Source: Papio anubis (lineage: Eukaryota > Chordata > Mammalia > Primates > Cercopithecidae). From it: a stretch of 64,000 bases of DNA. The position numbers and the translations under genes are program-made. Where the stretch lies: contig NC_044986.1 of assembly GCF_008728515.1 (NCBI RefSeq), forward strand, positions 63,415,159 through 63,479,158, given 5' to 3'. Positions within the stretch are counted from its first letter, which is position 1. The number at the start of each line of letters is the position of its first letter. Under the pieces are notes generated by a model, which was not told the DNA's origin, made no database searches, and saw nothing but the letters and a program-made list of their open reading frames with translations. Below, in pieces: positions 46,602 through 58,062 of the stretch.

Positions 46602-46912
46602 TGTTTGTCCTTCGTACCAGTGGGGCATTGGTTCTAGGATCCCCACTGATACCAGAATTCTCAGATGCTCAAGTCCCTTATATAAAATAGCATAGTATTT
46701 GCATCAAACCTACACACCTCCTCTCATATCCTTTAAATCATCTCTAGATTATACATAATACCTAATATAATGTAACTACTATGTAAATAATTGTTGTACT
46801 ATATTCTTTTTATTATTTTTATTGTTGTGTTGTGCTCTTTTTCCCACATATTTCCAACCCACAGTTGGTTGAATCTGCAGATGGGAAACCAGTGGATTTG
46901 GAGGGCCAACTA
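46602..46912. mobile_element. MER2 (Tigger1 MITE)
   Basis: gtccttcgtaccagtggggcattggttctaggatccccactg...ctcaagtcccttatataaaatagcatagtatttgc...cagttggttgaatctgcagatgggaaacc...ggagggccaact. TA on both sides (46600-46601, 46913-46914). An uninterrupted relative of the element at 37055-38440. Confidence 0.9.
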
Positions 46913-47320
46913 TATTCTCCAAAACATAGTTTTAAATGCTCATATTTTAGCTTTTAACTACTTATGCTACTATAACACAAGTTCCCAGTCTGCTGAACTA
47001 AACCCATGTGCAGAGTGAAACCCAAGATAATCAGTCTTTGAGTTTATCTTAGTTGTCTCTCCATATTTTTATAGATTGGAGACATATCTTTACAACATCT
47101 TTTTTATCAGCCTTAAAGCTCTGAACATAAATCTAAAACGTCAAATCTCAACACTGACCCTGAAGTTATATAATGCAAAAACAAACAATCAAAAAAAAAA
47201 AAAGCGTTTAGCATTAGAAGAGCTGAGTATAATATTGGCTCACCTAACTTCCCAGTAAGTTAAGAAGACCTGAACTAATCATTTATGCGGAAGCTTGGAT
47301 CACTTTACAGACTGAATAAT
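46913..47320. other. Intronic DNA, unclassified
   Basis: No repeat recognised apart from a short A-run at 47192-47203. Confidence 0.45.
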
Positions 47321-47395
47321 ACTTATCACAAGGAGGGTTTGGAAAGATTATGATAAGATAATACGCATGTGAGAGCACTTACACAGTAAAATACA
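47321..47395 (+). mobile_element. Possible MIR fragment
   Basis: gaaagattatgataagataatacgcatgtgagagcacttacacagtaaaata is MIR-like. Confidence 0.4.
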
Positions 47396-48422
47396 CATCC
47401 CTGAGGTTACTGCCTGCTGTCTACTTCATGACTGTTTTTGCGCCACTTTATGTTCCCACTTCCTTGCTACCTCCCATGACCCTCTATCTTTTTGCCTAAT
47501 TGGCAAACATATTCTCAGTTTCTCAGCTGCAGGATACCAGGTGACCTTGCTCTCTGATTCTGCCTCTTTCCTACTATTAGTCAAATGAGTAGCTTCATAA
47601 GCAGCACAGTCAGTTTCCTGTAAAGTGTAATTGGGATAGTGCTGGAGGGGCCCCTTTCCCAAACACACCTCCTCTACTGTTCTGCCCAGGGCATGTAGTT
47701 TCATCATCAAAATATAATTATTGTACGATATATACTATATGTTAATATAATCCATTACCTTGGATTAAAGCACAATTTCTTCAGCAGTCCTTTACTAGAT
47801 GCCAGTACCCTAAAGAAGAAACTAATCAAGTAACATGTATTTGCTCAGCTTATTTTATATACATTAGCACTGTGCTAAATAACAAATGAACCCAATAACG
47901 GCATCATTTCCTAAATAAGAGCCATCATCTGGAGGGAGTGGGGCCACAGAGGTTAGGTGTTTCTCATTCAACATAATAATGGAGAAGGAAAGAGTAGGCA
48001 AGAACCTAGCTTCTGAGGAATGGAAACTCAGAAGATGCTATACTCAGAAGAGGACCCAAAGTAGCCACAGTGCAGAATGGAAGTCCTATGTATGAAAAGG
48101 ATTCAAAACACTATGACATTTGCTGTTCCTTTATGATTAGCCTTCTCTTTGTAAGTAGTCCCAGTGAAGGAATTTGGCAACAAACATAAAATACTTTCTC
48201 CACAAAATAATTTTAGGGACTCACTTAAACACAGAAAAAAATGTAGTAGCTGTTATTTAGTGCCAGGAAGTCTCCTCATTCCAAAACATCTCTCACATTC
48301 AACACCTAGAAATTCATTCTTCTATAGATCCAATCCATTAGGCAAGAAGTGTCCTACCAATAATGCCATCCTTGAAATTCAAGCATTGCAAGTACAAATA
48401 ACATTGAATCATAACGTTATGT
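47396..48422. other. Intronic DNA, unclassified
   Basis: About 1 kb with no supported element. The minus-strand frame at 47426-47710 has no recognisable family. Confidence 0.45.
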
Positions 48423-48434
48423 GACTTTCACTGT

Positions 48435-48435
<1 letters not shown>

Positions 48436-48472
<37 letters not shown>
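48436..48472. repeat. (GTT)n microsatellite in the Alu tail
   Basis: About twelve uninterrupted GTT units, so likely length-variable. Confidence 0.93.
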
Positions 48473-48476
<4 letters not shown>

Positions 48477-48760
48477 TTGAGGTGGAGTTTCACTCTTGTT
48501 GCCCAGCCTGGAGTGCAGTGGCTCAATCCCAGCTCACTGCAACCTCTGCCTCCCAGGTTCAAGTGATTTTGTTGCCTCAGCCTCCCGAGTAGCTGGGATT
48601 ACAGGCATGTGCCACCAAACCTGGCTAATTTTTGGATTTTTAGTAGAGAAGGGGTTTCGCCATGTTGTTCGGGCTGGTCTCGAACTCCTGACCCCAGGTA
48701 ATCCGCCTGCCTTGGCCTCCCAAAGTGCTGGGATTACAGGCGTGAGCCACCGCGCCTGGC
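48436..48760 (-). mobile_element. Alu (AluS-like) with (GTT)n tail
   Basis: Reverse tail is a GTT run, then gaggtggagtttcactcttgttgcccag through to gagccaccgcgcctggc. Target-site duplication gactttcactgtt at 48423-48435 and 48761-48773. Confidence 0.97.
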
Positions 48761-48773
48761 GACTTTCACTGTT

Positions 48774-49724
48774 AAATCCATTTCATTGACAAAAGAAAGT
48801 GAAGTTATCAAGTGCTCTGATAGAAAGCCTCAGTGGTCATTCATGTGGTCAGCCTGTCTATAAGTCATCTTGGGGACTGGTTGTTAATAACCAAAGGGTT
48901 TCCTGTGCTCCAAAATTTGCTTAGGACTGGCCCTGACAACTCCATTTATTTATTTATGCATACAAACCCAGTTTAAATTGGCAAGCAGATGAGTTAAAAT
49001 GAGATTACCAAATGAACACAAAAGATATCCTGAATCTTTCCAAACCCAATTCAAAGCCAAGCTTTAAAATCAAGAGGGACAGAAGTGCTCAACACACCAC
49101 CTGCAATTTAACTGAGTTCAAGGAGTTAAAAGGTCTTAAAATTAACCATGAAACTTCAAAAACATAAGAATGGTCTTCAAAAACAACATTTGGGAAACTG
49201 TATGTCAGAAATACCAACACTGTGGGGGCCAAGAGTGAGGCATTTTGCGATGACTAACAAATTAAGGCATTTTAATGTGAAAACTGATTATATAATGCAT
49301 AATCAAGTAGAGTGAGGAGGAAACAGAGGTATGCTTTCTCATTAATTGTGGCTTAGAACCACATTGCATAACATCACCAGATTTATGAATATAGAGCAAC
49401 TTTAAAAATCCACGGCTGTTCCCTGAATCAAATCATTTTTATAGCTCAAAGAGGGTGTCATTTCAAATACCCACATTTATTCAAAATATTTTTATTGTCT
49501 CTATGTAGTATGAAATCTCAAAACTATAGTAGTCAGGATGGTCAGCAAGGGGTAATTGGTACAGAAAAACAACTCAGAAAAGAGAAATCAGAGAAAAATG
49601 TCTCAGTTTCAGTGATGCTGCCTCTAGTTCACGTTGGGGATTTTTTTCTTTATGTATGTAGCTACACAGGGTTCTGCTATACAAATAAGTTGTGTATGTT
49701 TTTTAAATCAACTAATAGTAACAC
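48774..49724. other. Repeat-poor intronic DNA
   Basis: No recognised element beyond a short (ATTT)n at 48943-48956. Confidence 0.45.
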
Positions 49725-49830
49725 AAATGTAGCACTGACTATGGGTTGAGAACTGTTCTAAGTATATTATCTCATTTAAATATATCACTTAATACACTTA
49801 ATAATGAATGGTATAATATTGTACAATAAT
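49725..49830 (-). mobile_element. MIR fragment
   Basis: gtagcactgactatgggttgagaactgttctaagtatattatctcatttaaat fits the antisense MIR end. Confidence 0.6.
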
Positions 49831-51909
49831 ATTAAATATAAACTGTTCAATCTCATTCAATATTTCAATGATCTCATACTTTTTAGACCAAAAATAAATG
49901 GGAAAAGAGAAAGAGAGAAGAGAAAAGGCAAATAATTACTATTATAAGCCACAAGTTTTCACGTATAATAGGATAAATACTATATTGGCATTCAAGTAAT
50001 TTAGTTCCCACAATAAATAATAAGATATATCATCCAATCTATTATCTGCTATATCATAAAAATAATTTTATATGCAGGATCAAAAGGGGTGATTTTCTTG
50101 ACTTTTCTGTGACTATTTTCAAAAGTCGTGAAGCAGAACATCCATGCAAGGAGAAGATAAACTGGCTCAGCAGCTGACCCCTGGAGGTACTAATGCAGAC
50201 TTTGAAAGGGGAGGAAAGCTTATTACTAGTGACCATGAGATTCCCCAGCTTATATTAGTCAGAAATAGCACCCCAGGATGGAATATTAAATTATAAGGAT
50301 ATCTTACAAAGGCAGTCTAGAATGTGAGAGGTCTAGGATCTGTGGATGTCAGAGAAGTCTGTATTTTCACAAATCATAAAGACCAAAACTGCTTTAAACA
50401 TTTTTTTAAAAAAACAGCTCATACTCCCTTTGTGATTTCACAAAAGGCTGTCTGTGGATCTTTGCGGGGGCGGGTAAAAAGTCCCTACTAGACACAAAAA
50501 GGGGTACCAATTAAACAACAATATAAAACCCAAATTGATTTAAAACTTGTTAGGAAAAAAAAATATTTCACAAAAGCGCAGAGATAATGTTAAAAATGAG
50601 AATGCAAAAATAACACAAAGGGGAAGTGAGAAATAGCACCACTAATCAGCAAAGGCAAGAGTTCCAGTAAATTGCAGCTCATTCTGAAATGACAGACTCC
50701 AGGGTGTTTTCAATCAGTCTTCAATGAGAAAATATTTTACAAGGAAGAACTGTATAAGTTCAAGTAATTAACATCTTACTTGATGTAAGATGTTACTTGA
50801 TGATGCACCTACATGCATATAGGAACTACTTAGTAGGGAGAAGGGGATAAAACTGGATGCCATAGCACAGCACTTGGAAAAAAACTAAGTCTCCACAGGT
50901 TAGCAGGGCCAGATGGCAAGAAACCCAAGGTAATATAACAAGCGGTGGCTAGAGTATTTATTCAAACTAGTCAATCATCACTGCAAGGCCCTGGTACCTT
51001 TCTTTTACAAATGAGTTCTTGTTTCGGCCATCAACTTCATCATCCCCAGAAGCCCAAAACAACACTCCAGTTTATAAACTGATGGAATTGCAGTGATTTC
51101 AGACCTAGTACTATTGTGATCTGGGATCTTTTTATTATGGCATCATAAACATCACTTTCAACAACTTTCCGGTATGTCTTGGCCCTGTTCTGAGAGATAT
51201 AAGTCAGAAGCGGAGAAAAGGTTACTAATGCGTTGATTTGTGGCATGAAGAATTGTGCAGAATCTTTTCCTTTGATATGACAGTCCAAGGGCTATATTAA
51301 CAAGGGCAGATGGTTGCCATCATTTGTTACAAGCACCTATTCATTATAAAAAAGGAAAAACACCTTATCCTTCAAGAAAGGACTTAAAGTGATACCAGAA
51401 GACCTCAATCTTGCACTCTCCAGCCTCCCTGCTTCATCTTTGTAAAGATGTTGTTCATAACCCTTCCTTCTGTGCCAGGGAAAGGATATGCAAACTAAAA
51501 AAGAAGAAGTACCAGATGTGAAATTCTATAAAATGCCAACTGATTCACACCCTACACTCAGAGGATTTACACACACTTCCACTTCTGGCAGGACCAAGGG
51601 TAATGAGAATTCTGCTATAGCTGGTGAAGAACTAGCAAATAAGAGCCAAAAAAGATACCTACCCCCGGGAAGGAGAACTTCAACTCCAATAAATGAGGCA
51701 ATGCTGATGAGATAAAATTTACATTTAAGTCACAGAGTTACTGGGACTGAATTGTAATTTAGAAAGTGTCAGACAATAAAGCAGTTTGATAACGTCAGCT
51801 TTTTTACTGCTGTGTATCTGTAAGAAAATTGCTTTTTAAAAAAAGAGTAACATTTGAACTAGCATCAAAGTTATATTATTTTACAATATTTTATATTAAG
51901 GAAACATCA
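49831..51909. other. Repeat-poor intronic DNA (about 2 kb)
   Basis: Contains a hairpin at 50761-50799. Two open frames in opposite directions (51040-51288 minus; 51488-51715 plus) look less random than most but match nothing I recognise. No polyadenylated pseudogene boundary is clear. Confidence 0.45.
50761..50799. repeat. Inverted repeat (hairpin)
   Basis: taacatcttac at 50769-50779 and gtaagatgtta at 50785-50795 are perfect complements around a 5-base loop. Outer caagta/tacttg extend the arms, with a 4-base bulge on the left. Confidence 0.85.
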
Positions 51910-52089
51910 AAAATGAAGAATATGCTATAGTTTATTAAGGACATATGATGGGTTAGGGACTTGACATGTTTTATCTCATTTAGTATACTTGATCCAGATA
52001 GACCCATTTTTAAGCAGCAGCAACTCAGAAAGGGTAACTAGTCCAAAGCCCTGGCGGCAGGAAAGACCAGAACTGGGATTCAGCTATCA
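51910..52089 (-). mobile_element. MIR, interrupted by L1
   Basis: ttgacatgttttatctcatttagtatac...ccatttttaagcagcagcaactcagaaagggtaactagtcc...gaaagaccagaactgggattcagc. MIR text resumes after the L1 as gcctgccagactaagtc at 52375. Confidence 0.8.
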
Positions 52090-52374
52090 CAAGGACAAAA
52101 AACCAAACACCGCATGTTCTCACTCGTAGGTGGGAATGGAACAATGAGAACCCTTGGACACAGGAAGGGGAACACCACACACCGGGGCCTGTTGTGGGGT
52201 GGGGGAGAGGGGAGGGATAGCATTAGAAGATATACCTAATGACGAGTTAATGGGTGCAGCACACCAACATGGCACATGTATACATATGTAACAAACCTGC
52301 ACGTTGTGCACATGTACCCTAGAACTTAGTATAATTTAAAAACAAAATCATTTAAAAAAAAAAAAAAAAAAAAA
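52090..52374 (+). mobile_element. 5'-truncated LINE-1 3' end (L1PA type)
   Basis: caaggacaaaaaaccaaacaccgc at the end of ORF2, then the 3' UTR with the G-rich run, catgtaccctagaactta and a long A-tail. Inserted in a MIR. A target-site duplication is not clear. Confidence 0.95.
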
Positions 52375-52469
52375 GCCTGCCAGACTAAGTCATTGTTGTT
52401 TGTGCCTCGAATTCCCTTTGCAAAACTCACTATTAAATTTTTTTCAAAGTTATAATAATAACTATTAAG

Positions 52470-52640
52470 GGCTATGTTCCAAGTATACTGTCTCACTATA
52501 TTTCCAAACAGCTATATGAGGTACTATTTCACCTGTATATAGTTAGAAAACTAAGACTCAAAAAAGGTAAGTAACATGCCCAGTTAGAAAGTAGGATAAA
52601 CATGATTCAAATTCAAATGACTGCCTCCAAAGCCTCAGCA
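52470..52640 (-). mobile_element. MIR
   Basis: actgtctcactatatttccaaacagctatatgagg...gttagaaaactaagactcaaaaaaggtaagtaacatgcccag...gattcaaattcaaatgactgcctcc. Confidence 0.82.
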
Positions 52641-53129
52641 CATTTACAAAATTCATAAGAGCTACAAAATTGGAATAGACATTAAATGCCTGGTCTTTGG
52701 GGAATTCCTCCATTTTGCAAATTTTAGATTTAGATTCCCACCTGTCTAGCTTCATCTTTTACGTGTTTGTTTTCTCCTCTCTTCTTCTCATTATCAATAC
52801 CATAACTTCCTAGATTCATGAAATGTTAGAGACAGAGGTTCACCCTCTGATAAACTGACCTACCGAGGACTAACAGTAACTTAATAACAAAGTGCAGTTT
52901 ACATCCCAAATTGCTCATCAGTTGGATAAACTTTCCACAGCATGATGCCGTAATTCAGCATTTCCAAAATAAGTAAATATGGAGCCATAGAAAAAAGACT
53001 ATGAACAATCCAATTCCAGTGTTTTCAAGGTAACAATTAGATATAATGACTTTGTATCAAGGGTAAATTTTTGAAATCAGCCACTACTTTAATAGGATTT
53101 TCTTATGCTATAAAAACATCAAAATATGC
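52641..53129. other. Intronic DNA, unclassified
   Basis: No repeat or gene supported. Confidence 0.45.
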
Positions 53130-53310
53130 AACCTAGCTTTGAAAGCTCTCTAAGTTGTGTTCCCAACCTAGCAAACCCTGTACACCAGCTTATCTGCTCT
53201 ACTTGCCATACCTAGTAAAACTCCTTGTCTGTCTTATTTCTGGAACTGTGACAGCTTTCTCCACATTTCCATCTTTTAAAATAATCAAACTCAACGATTC
53301 ATCCTTATAG
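53130..53310 (+). mobile_element. Possible L2 fragment
   Basis: ctttgaaagctctctaagttgtgttcccaacctagc...acaccagcttatctgctct resembles the sense L2 'ccctccatgatctggcccc' region; weak. Confidence 0.4.
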
Positions 53311-54584
53311 TTTCTATCACAAAGTCCCAGCCATGATCTGTTGAAGGCTCATATTCCGTTACTTCGAAATTCTATCAACAGATTTATGATGACTTGATTA
53401 TACAATTTTTACATCTTCTCCTTCCCCAAGACTTCCCTAAAATAGTAAAAGAGGAATAGACATATACAAAACAAAAAATAAAAGGCCTAACTGAATGACA
53501 TTTTCACCATATTTGCAAGGGGGGTGCTAACAAAAGATGGATAACTTACTTAGCAGGGAGGGGAAGCTATAACTTTAAAAGGGGAATAAAGATAAGAAGA
53601 GAGCTGATTCACTTCATAGAACCCTTAAGGAGGTTCAGGGTTTAAAGTATGCTTCTGTGGGGTACAAAATGCCCACACACACCTCTCTCCTACTCCCTGC
53701 ACTAGATACAAGCACCAAGAGAATACCACATTTTCCATGGGATAAATTTAACGGGAGTAGCACAACACTCAGAGACATCAGGTACTGTGGAGAGCAAGGA
53801 AAAAGTGGATTAATTAAATGTCCATGTATTGAGTTATGAGACGCCTCCTCCTCAGCCTCTATCTCTTCATGTGCAAAAACCTGGAAACCAGGCATCTTCC
53901 ACACACATAAGGAATCAAAGATTACTTCCTTGGAAAAACTGAACTGCCGCAGAGAAAAATATCTTTATTCTCAGGCTTGAGGTTCTCCAGCAAAGTGCTA
54001 GGTCCTAACACCCTGGAGATTCCAAAATGAAACAGGTCAATCGACAAGGCCTAGAAACAGATCTGCAAATCAGTCTTTTAATGCTTCATTCAAACCTAGA
54101 CTGACACCCAAGAAACACCAAACATTTCATGAAAGATCTCAATAAAAAGAGAGACCAAAATAAACAGAGAAAAACAAATTAAAACTGGAAGAAACTGATA
54201 TATGCTAGAAACAGAAAAAAGTCATCAAAAAATTTTTATGAGTATCCTCAGAAAGGTAAATGATTAAGATTACAATCTTAAAATAAGGACAGGATGCTAC
54301 GGAAAACGAAAAAGCAAAAGACAAGAAAGAACACTAAACAATTCAACTTATATTTCATCTTATGCATGCAGTGAACTGTATTTTTGTTCAAAATATATAT
54401 ATATGTCTACTCCTCTCATGGGGGAGGGTATCCTCCCCTGTCCCATCCAAGGCTGGCTATTTGCTATTGATTTCCTTTGTGCAATGAAATGTGTTTGAAT
54501 GTGATGTTTCACAGAAACCTTAGAGCAAGCATGTGGTTGGCATTTTTCCCCCTTTGGCACAAGATTGGCAATATTCTAGATAGC
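53311..54584. other. Repeat-poor intronic DNA
   Basis: About 1.3 kb without a supported element. Opposing open frames at 53635-53904 show no family. Confidence 0.45.
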
Positions 54585-54702
54585 AGAATATTGATATAAT
54601 CTAGAATAGATATTCTAGTATGATATAATCTAGAATATTGATATAATCTAGCATAGATATTCTGGAATATGATATAATCTAGAATATTGATATAATCTAA
54701 TA
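54585..54702. repeat. AT-rich minisatellite with palindromic unit
   Basis: gaatattgatataatcta starts at 54586, 54633 and 54682, giving units of about 47-49 bp. Each unit contains near-inverted ctagaata...tattctag-like arms. Confidence 0.88.
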
Positions 54703-54799
54703 TTGAATATTAGATTCCACCATTTTGAATCCTCAAAGGAAGATGATGTGGACATACCTGCAGCTGACCCACAGTGAGTAACTATCATGATAAGGAATT

Positions 54800-55135
54800 A
54801 ACTTTGCAGAGATGGGTAACTAGGAAATAAGGAGTTGCTTTTCAAAGGATACAAAGTTTCAGGTAGACAGGAAGAATACACTTTAAGATCTATTTCACAG
54901 CAGGGTGACTACAGTCAAAAACAATACATTGCATAGTTCAAAAGAACTAAGAGAGTAAATTTCAAATGTATCACCACACAAAAAAAAGTTAAATAGTGAG
55001 GTAATGGATATGTTAATTAATTTGATTTAATCAGTCCATACTGTATACATACATACATACAAAACATCAAATTCTATGCTTTACATGTATTACAATTATG
55101 ATTTATCAATTAAAACAATATTAACTTTAAAAGAA
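54800..55135 (+). mobile_element. L1MA/MB 3' UTR
   Basis: ggatacaaagtttcaggtagacaggaagaatac...cagcagggtgactacagtc...aactaagagagtaaatttcaaatgtatcaccacac...gtgaggtaatggatatgttaattaatttgatttaatc...catcaaattctatgctttac. Confidence 0.88.
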
Positions 55136-56132
55136 TTAAACTTTTGTTGTTGAAAGCTTTTGAAATTCTAGGCATGTTTTTTACTTCAAATAATCTGGTC
55201 TATCCTGACAATTACAATAGGTTTGATCACATTGACAGGGTTCTGGATTTTATTTTAAAAGACTGACCCAAATTAGTAGGCACATAGAAAACTAAGAAAT
55301 TAAAACACAAACAATTCTTAACTCTGGATAAAACAAAAAGTTATATAAGAACAAACTGTAGCCATTTTACACTATGTGATTCAGAGTAAAAAACATTTAC
55401 ATAGTAATAACATAATCACTTCATACTGGCTGAAATAAAAATACGAAATAACTCTATCAAAAGGATAGGAAGAAGTTCTGTGTGTGTGTGTGTGCATGTA
55501 AAAGCGATATGAAAATTAAATTCTAATCTTTTTCAAAAGGAAATCAATGAAGATCTAACCTTGAAACATCAAGAAAAACAGTATACCATGTGATATTTAG
55601 AAATATGAATATAAATACTAAAAGAAACAATTAAAATATTTAAAATAGTTGCCTCTGAGGCATGAGAACTGGGAGACAGGCTGGAACATGGGACAGCTAT
55701 TTTTTCTTATAGCATTATTTGATTTATTCCATGTACTCTTTTGGTAAAAGTGAAAATTAAATGAAAACAGCAGTATACTCTTATATTTTACAAATACTGA
55801 GTTAAATATCAGAAGAAAGAGCCAAGAGTTTAAAAATAGTTGTCTCTGGAAAATAATTGGGAAGTGAAGAGGGGTTAAGCATGGGACTTCTACTTTTCAT
55901 TTTAAGTTTCTTAGCATTATTTGAACTTTTAAACTTTGTCCACAATAATTTGATAAAATTTAAAACATTAAAATTTTCTAAGAGAAAATGAGTAATCTGA
56001 AATAATTGAAATTTGTGAATAAGTGCAATTTGATTTTGGTATAGTGGGTCAAATCATCAGAAAACAAACTCAGATGAGAAATAAAGTACTCAATACTGGT
56101 TTATCTTCTGGTAGAATCAATCATTTAACAGT
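55136..56132. other. Intronic DNA with two related old repeat copies
   Basis: 55640-55780 and 55830-55960 resemble each other: aaaatagttgcctctgaggc...catgggacagctattttttc versus aaaatagttgtctctgg...catgggacttctacttttc...ttagcattatttgaac. Probably two copies of an old LINE 3' end. A short (TG)n lies at 55480-55494. Confidence 0.4.
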
Positions 56133-56452
56133 GGCCAAGCATGGTGGCTCATGCTTGCAATGTCAGTAATTTTGGGAGGCCAAGGCATGAGGATTGATTG
56201 AGGCCAGGAGTTTGATACCAGCCTGGGTAACATAGAAAGACTCCCATCTCTACAAAACTAAACTAAACTAAACTAAACTAAAACAAAACAAAACTAAATA
56301 AATAAATAAATAATCAGCCGTTAGCGGCAGCTCATGCCTGTAGTCCCAGCTACTTGGCCACTAAGGCATGAGCCCAGGAGTTTGAGCTATGATCATACCA
56401 CTTCACTGGGCAACAGAGGGAGACCCAGCCTCTGAACAAACAAACAAAAAAA
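56133..56452 (+). mobile_element. Alu (AluJ-like), diverged
   Basis: ggccaagcatggtggctcatgc...gaggccaggagtttgataccagcctgggtaacatag...aggcatgagcccaggagtttgagctatgatcataccac. The middle A-rich linker has grown into a pentamer repeat. Confidence 0.9.
56256..56311. repeat. (AAACT)n/(AAAT)n microsatellite in the Alu middle
   Basis: actaaactaaactaaactaa followed by aaacaaaacaaaac and (taaa)n, at the A-rich linker between the Alu arms. Confidence 0.88.
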
Positions 56453-56684
56453 CTGTGGGCCCCTCTATGGCCCTTTTTGTTTTTCAAAATAAGAATTTTT
56501 AATAAGGTCACACTGGGCACTTTAAGAACCTCAATTATTATAAAGCCTAAATTACTTTTAATACGTAGTTCCATACTTAGACTGCACAATGCATATCTCA
56601 GAGGCATTCTCAACAACCATTAAACATTTTGAATTCAATTTTCAGTTAAACCAGTATTTCATTAACAACAAATTCCGGTTAAAT
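56453..56684. other. Intronic DNA, unclassified
   Basis: Nothing recognised. Confidence 0.4.
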
Positions 56685-57240
56685 ACAACAAATATTAATT
56701 AAACAGCTATTGTATATGCAAATGACATTGCCCTAGGCTTTGTTGGGGATAAAAGTTAAAATATCTCAATCTTTGAGTTTATAATATTCCAAGGAATATA
56801 AGCTATGCAATAACAACTACTAAAAAATAAAAAATTATGTCCAAAAGAGATGATTAAAGGAAAATCCTTATCATTCAGAGAACCATGGTCATTGGAAATA
56901 GGATTTGAACATCTGAATCTAGACAGAGAATTATCTGAGAGTAAAATAGTATCATAAAGCATGAGAGAAGGACAGTATGACACATGTGAATGCAGAAAAT
57001 CATTCGTTTTGGCTGGAACATAAGGTGGATGCAGGGGAGTAGTAAAAAATAAATAAAGTAAATAGTCTGGGAGAAGATCACGTGGCTCCTTGAGAGTCAA
57101 GTTAACCTTTTTATAATTCATATAACAGAAAGGTTGGAGTCATTAAAGACTTTTTATGAACAAGTGGCTTGTCTAGATTTATTATTTAAAAAATTAGTCC
57201 AGAAATGTATATGAGAAGGATTAAAAGGGAAGGGATGAAA
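56685..57240 (-). mobile_element. Possible degraded L2
   Basis: cagctattgtatatgcaaatgacattgccctaggctttgttggggata fits the antisense L2 terminus. Further right, attaaagactttttatgaacaag...agatttattatttaaaaaattagtcc fits the upstream part weakly. Confidence 0.45.
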
Positions 57241-57544
57241 GCTATGTTTTATTTTATATTAATAGACAATAATGAGAAAATCATATTCTCTGAATAAATA
57301 TCTAGACATACATTTTGAGGGTTATTATCATTCTCAAGCACTGTGTACATTTCAAATGTGCTTCAATATTTTGTGAACACCATGACGGTGTTTTAGAGAA
57401 GTCATAAGTAGGCAACACATGCATTGAGCTCTGTAAACTCTATGTTTATATTAATAATCAAAATAGCTCCTGTCCATCTAAAGGAGGAATAGATGTCTTT
57501 AAGAAGAAATGAAAAAATAGAGTAAATGTGAAAATTTCCCTTAC

Positions 57545-58062
57545 TTATTTCCAAACAAGTGCTCCTCCAAAAAAATGCAAATAATTAAGTTTCTGAAATG
57601 GTGAACATATCTATTAGTAGACATATGGCAGGAGCAGCAAATAAGCAGATCAAGTTGAAGTCCTAGTATTACCAATCTGTTAATGTTGACAGGAAGACTC
57701 ATTTTGACTGTTCCTTTTATATCAATAAATGAGTGGATTTCAACTACTCTAAATAGGAATGCTAAAAGCAGCACTGCTAAAAGTGCATATCGAACTAATA
57801 ATTTTCTGATGCTGTTTTGGTATATCCTACAAACATTTGTAGGACAACAACTCAGAAGGGAAAAAAATATCTTATGCCTTTGAGGTCTGTACTGAGTGCT
57901 AATGCATTTGTATATGATGGATTTAATACAGAACTGAGAATAAATGACTTTCAGCAGCTGCACTCTAGACCTATAAATCGCTCTGAGTACTACAAAATCC
58001 ATCCAGAGGAAGAACAGCTGGATAATTTACACTATCAGTATTTGTCAAAAAAAAAAAAAAGC
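57545..58062 (+). pseudogene. Candidate processed pseudogene (unidentified)
   Basis: A 500-bp stretch ends in an uninterrupted A14 run (58049-58062), with several medium open frames on both strands: minus 57541-58002, plus 57683-57883, plus 57817-58065. The last ends in a hydrophilic segment, EYYKIHPEEEQLDNLHYQYL. I do not recognise the parent. No convincing target-site duplication was found; tgaaaat occurs on both sides but is short. It could equally be an unclassified repeat, or chance. Confidence 0.25.

Noticed and set aside
57541..58002. 153-codon minus-strand frame as a membrane protein gene
   Set aside because: Hydrophobic composition comes from AT-rich DNA; there is no splice or promoter context, no family match, and it overlaps frames on the other strand next to an A-run.
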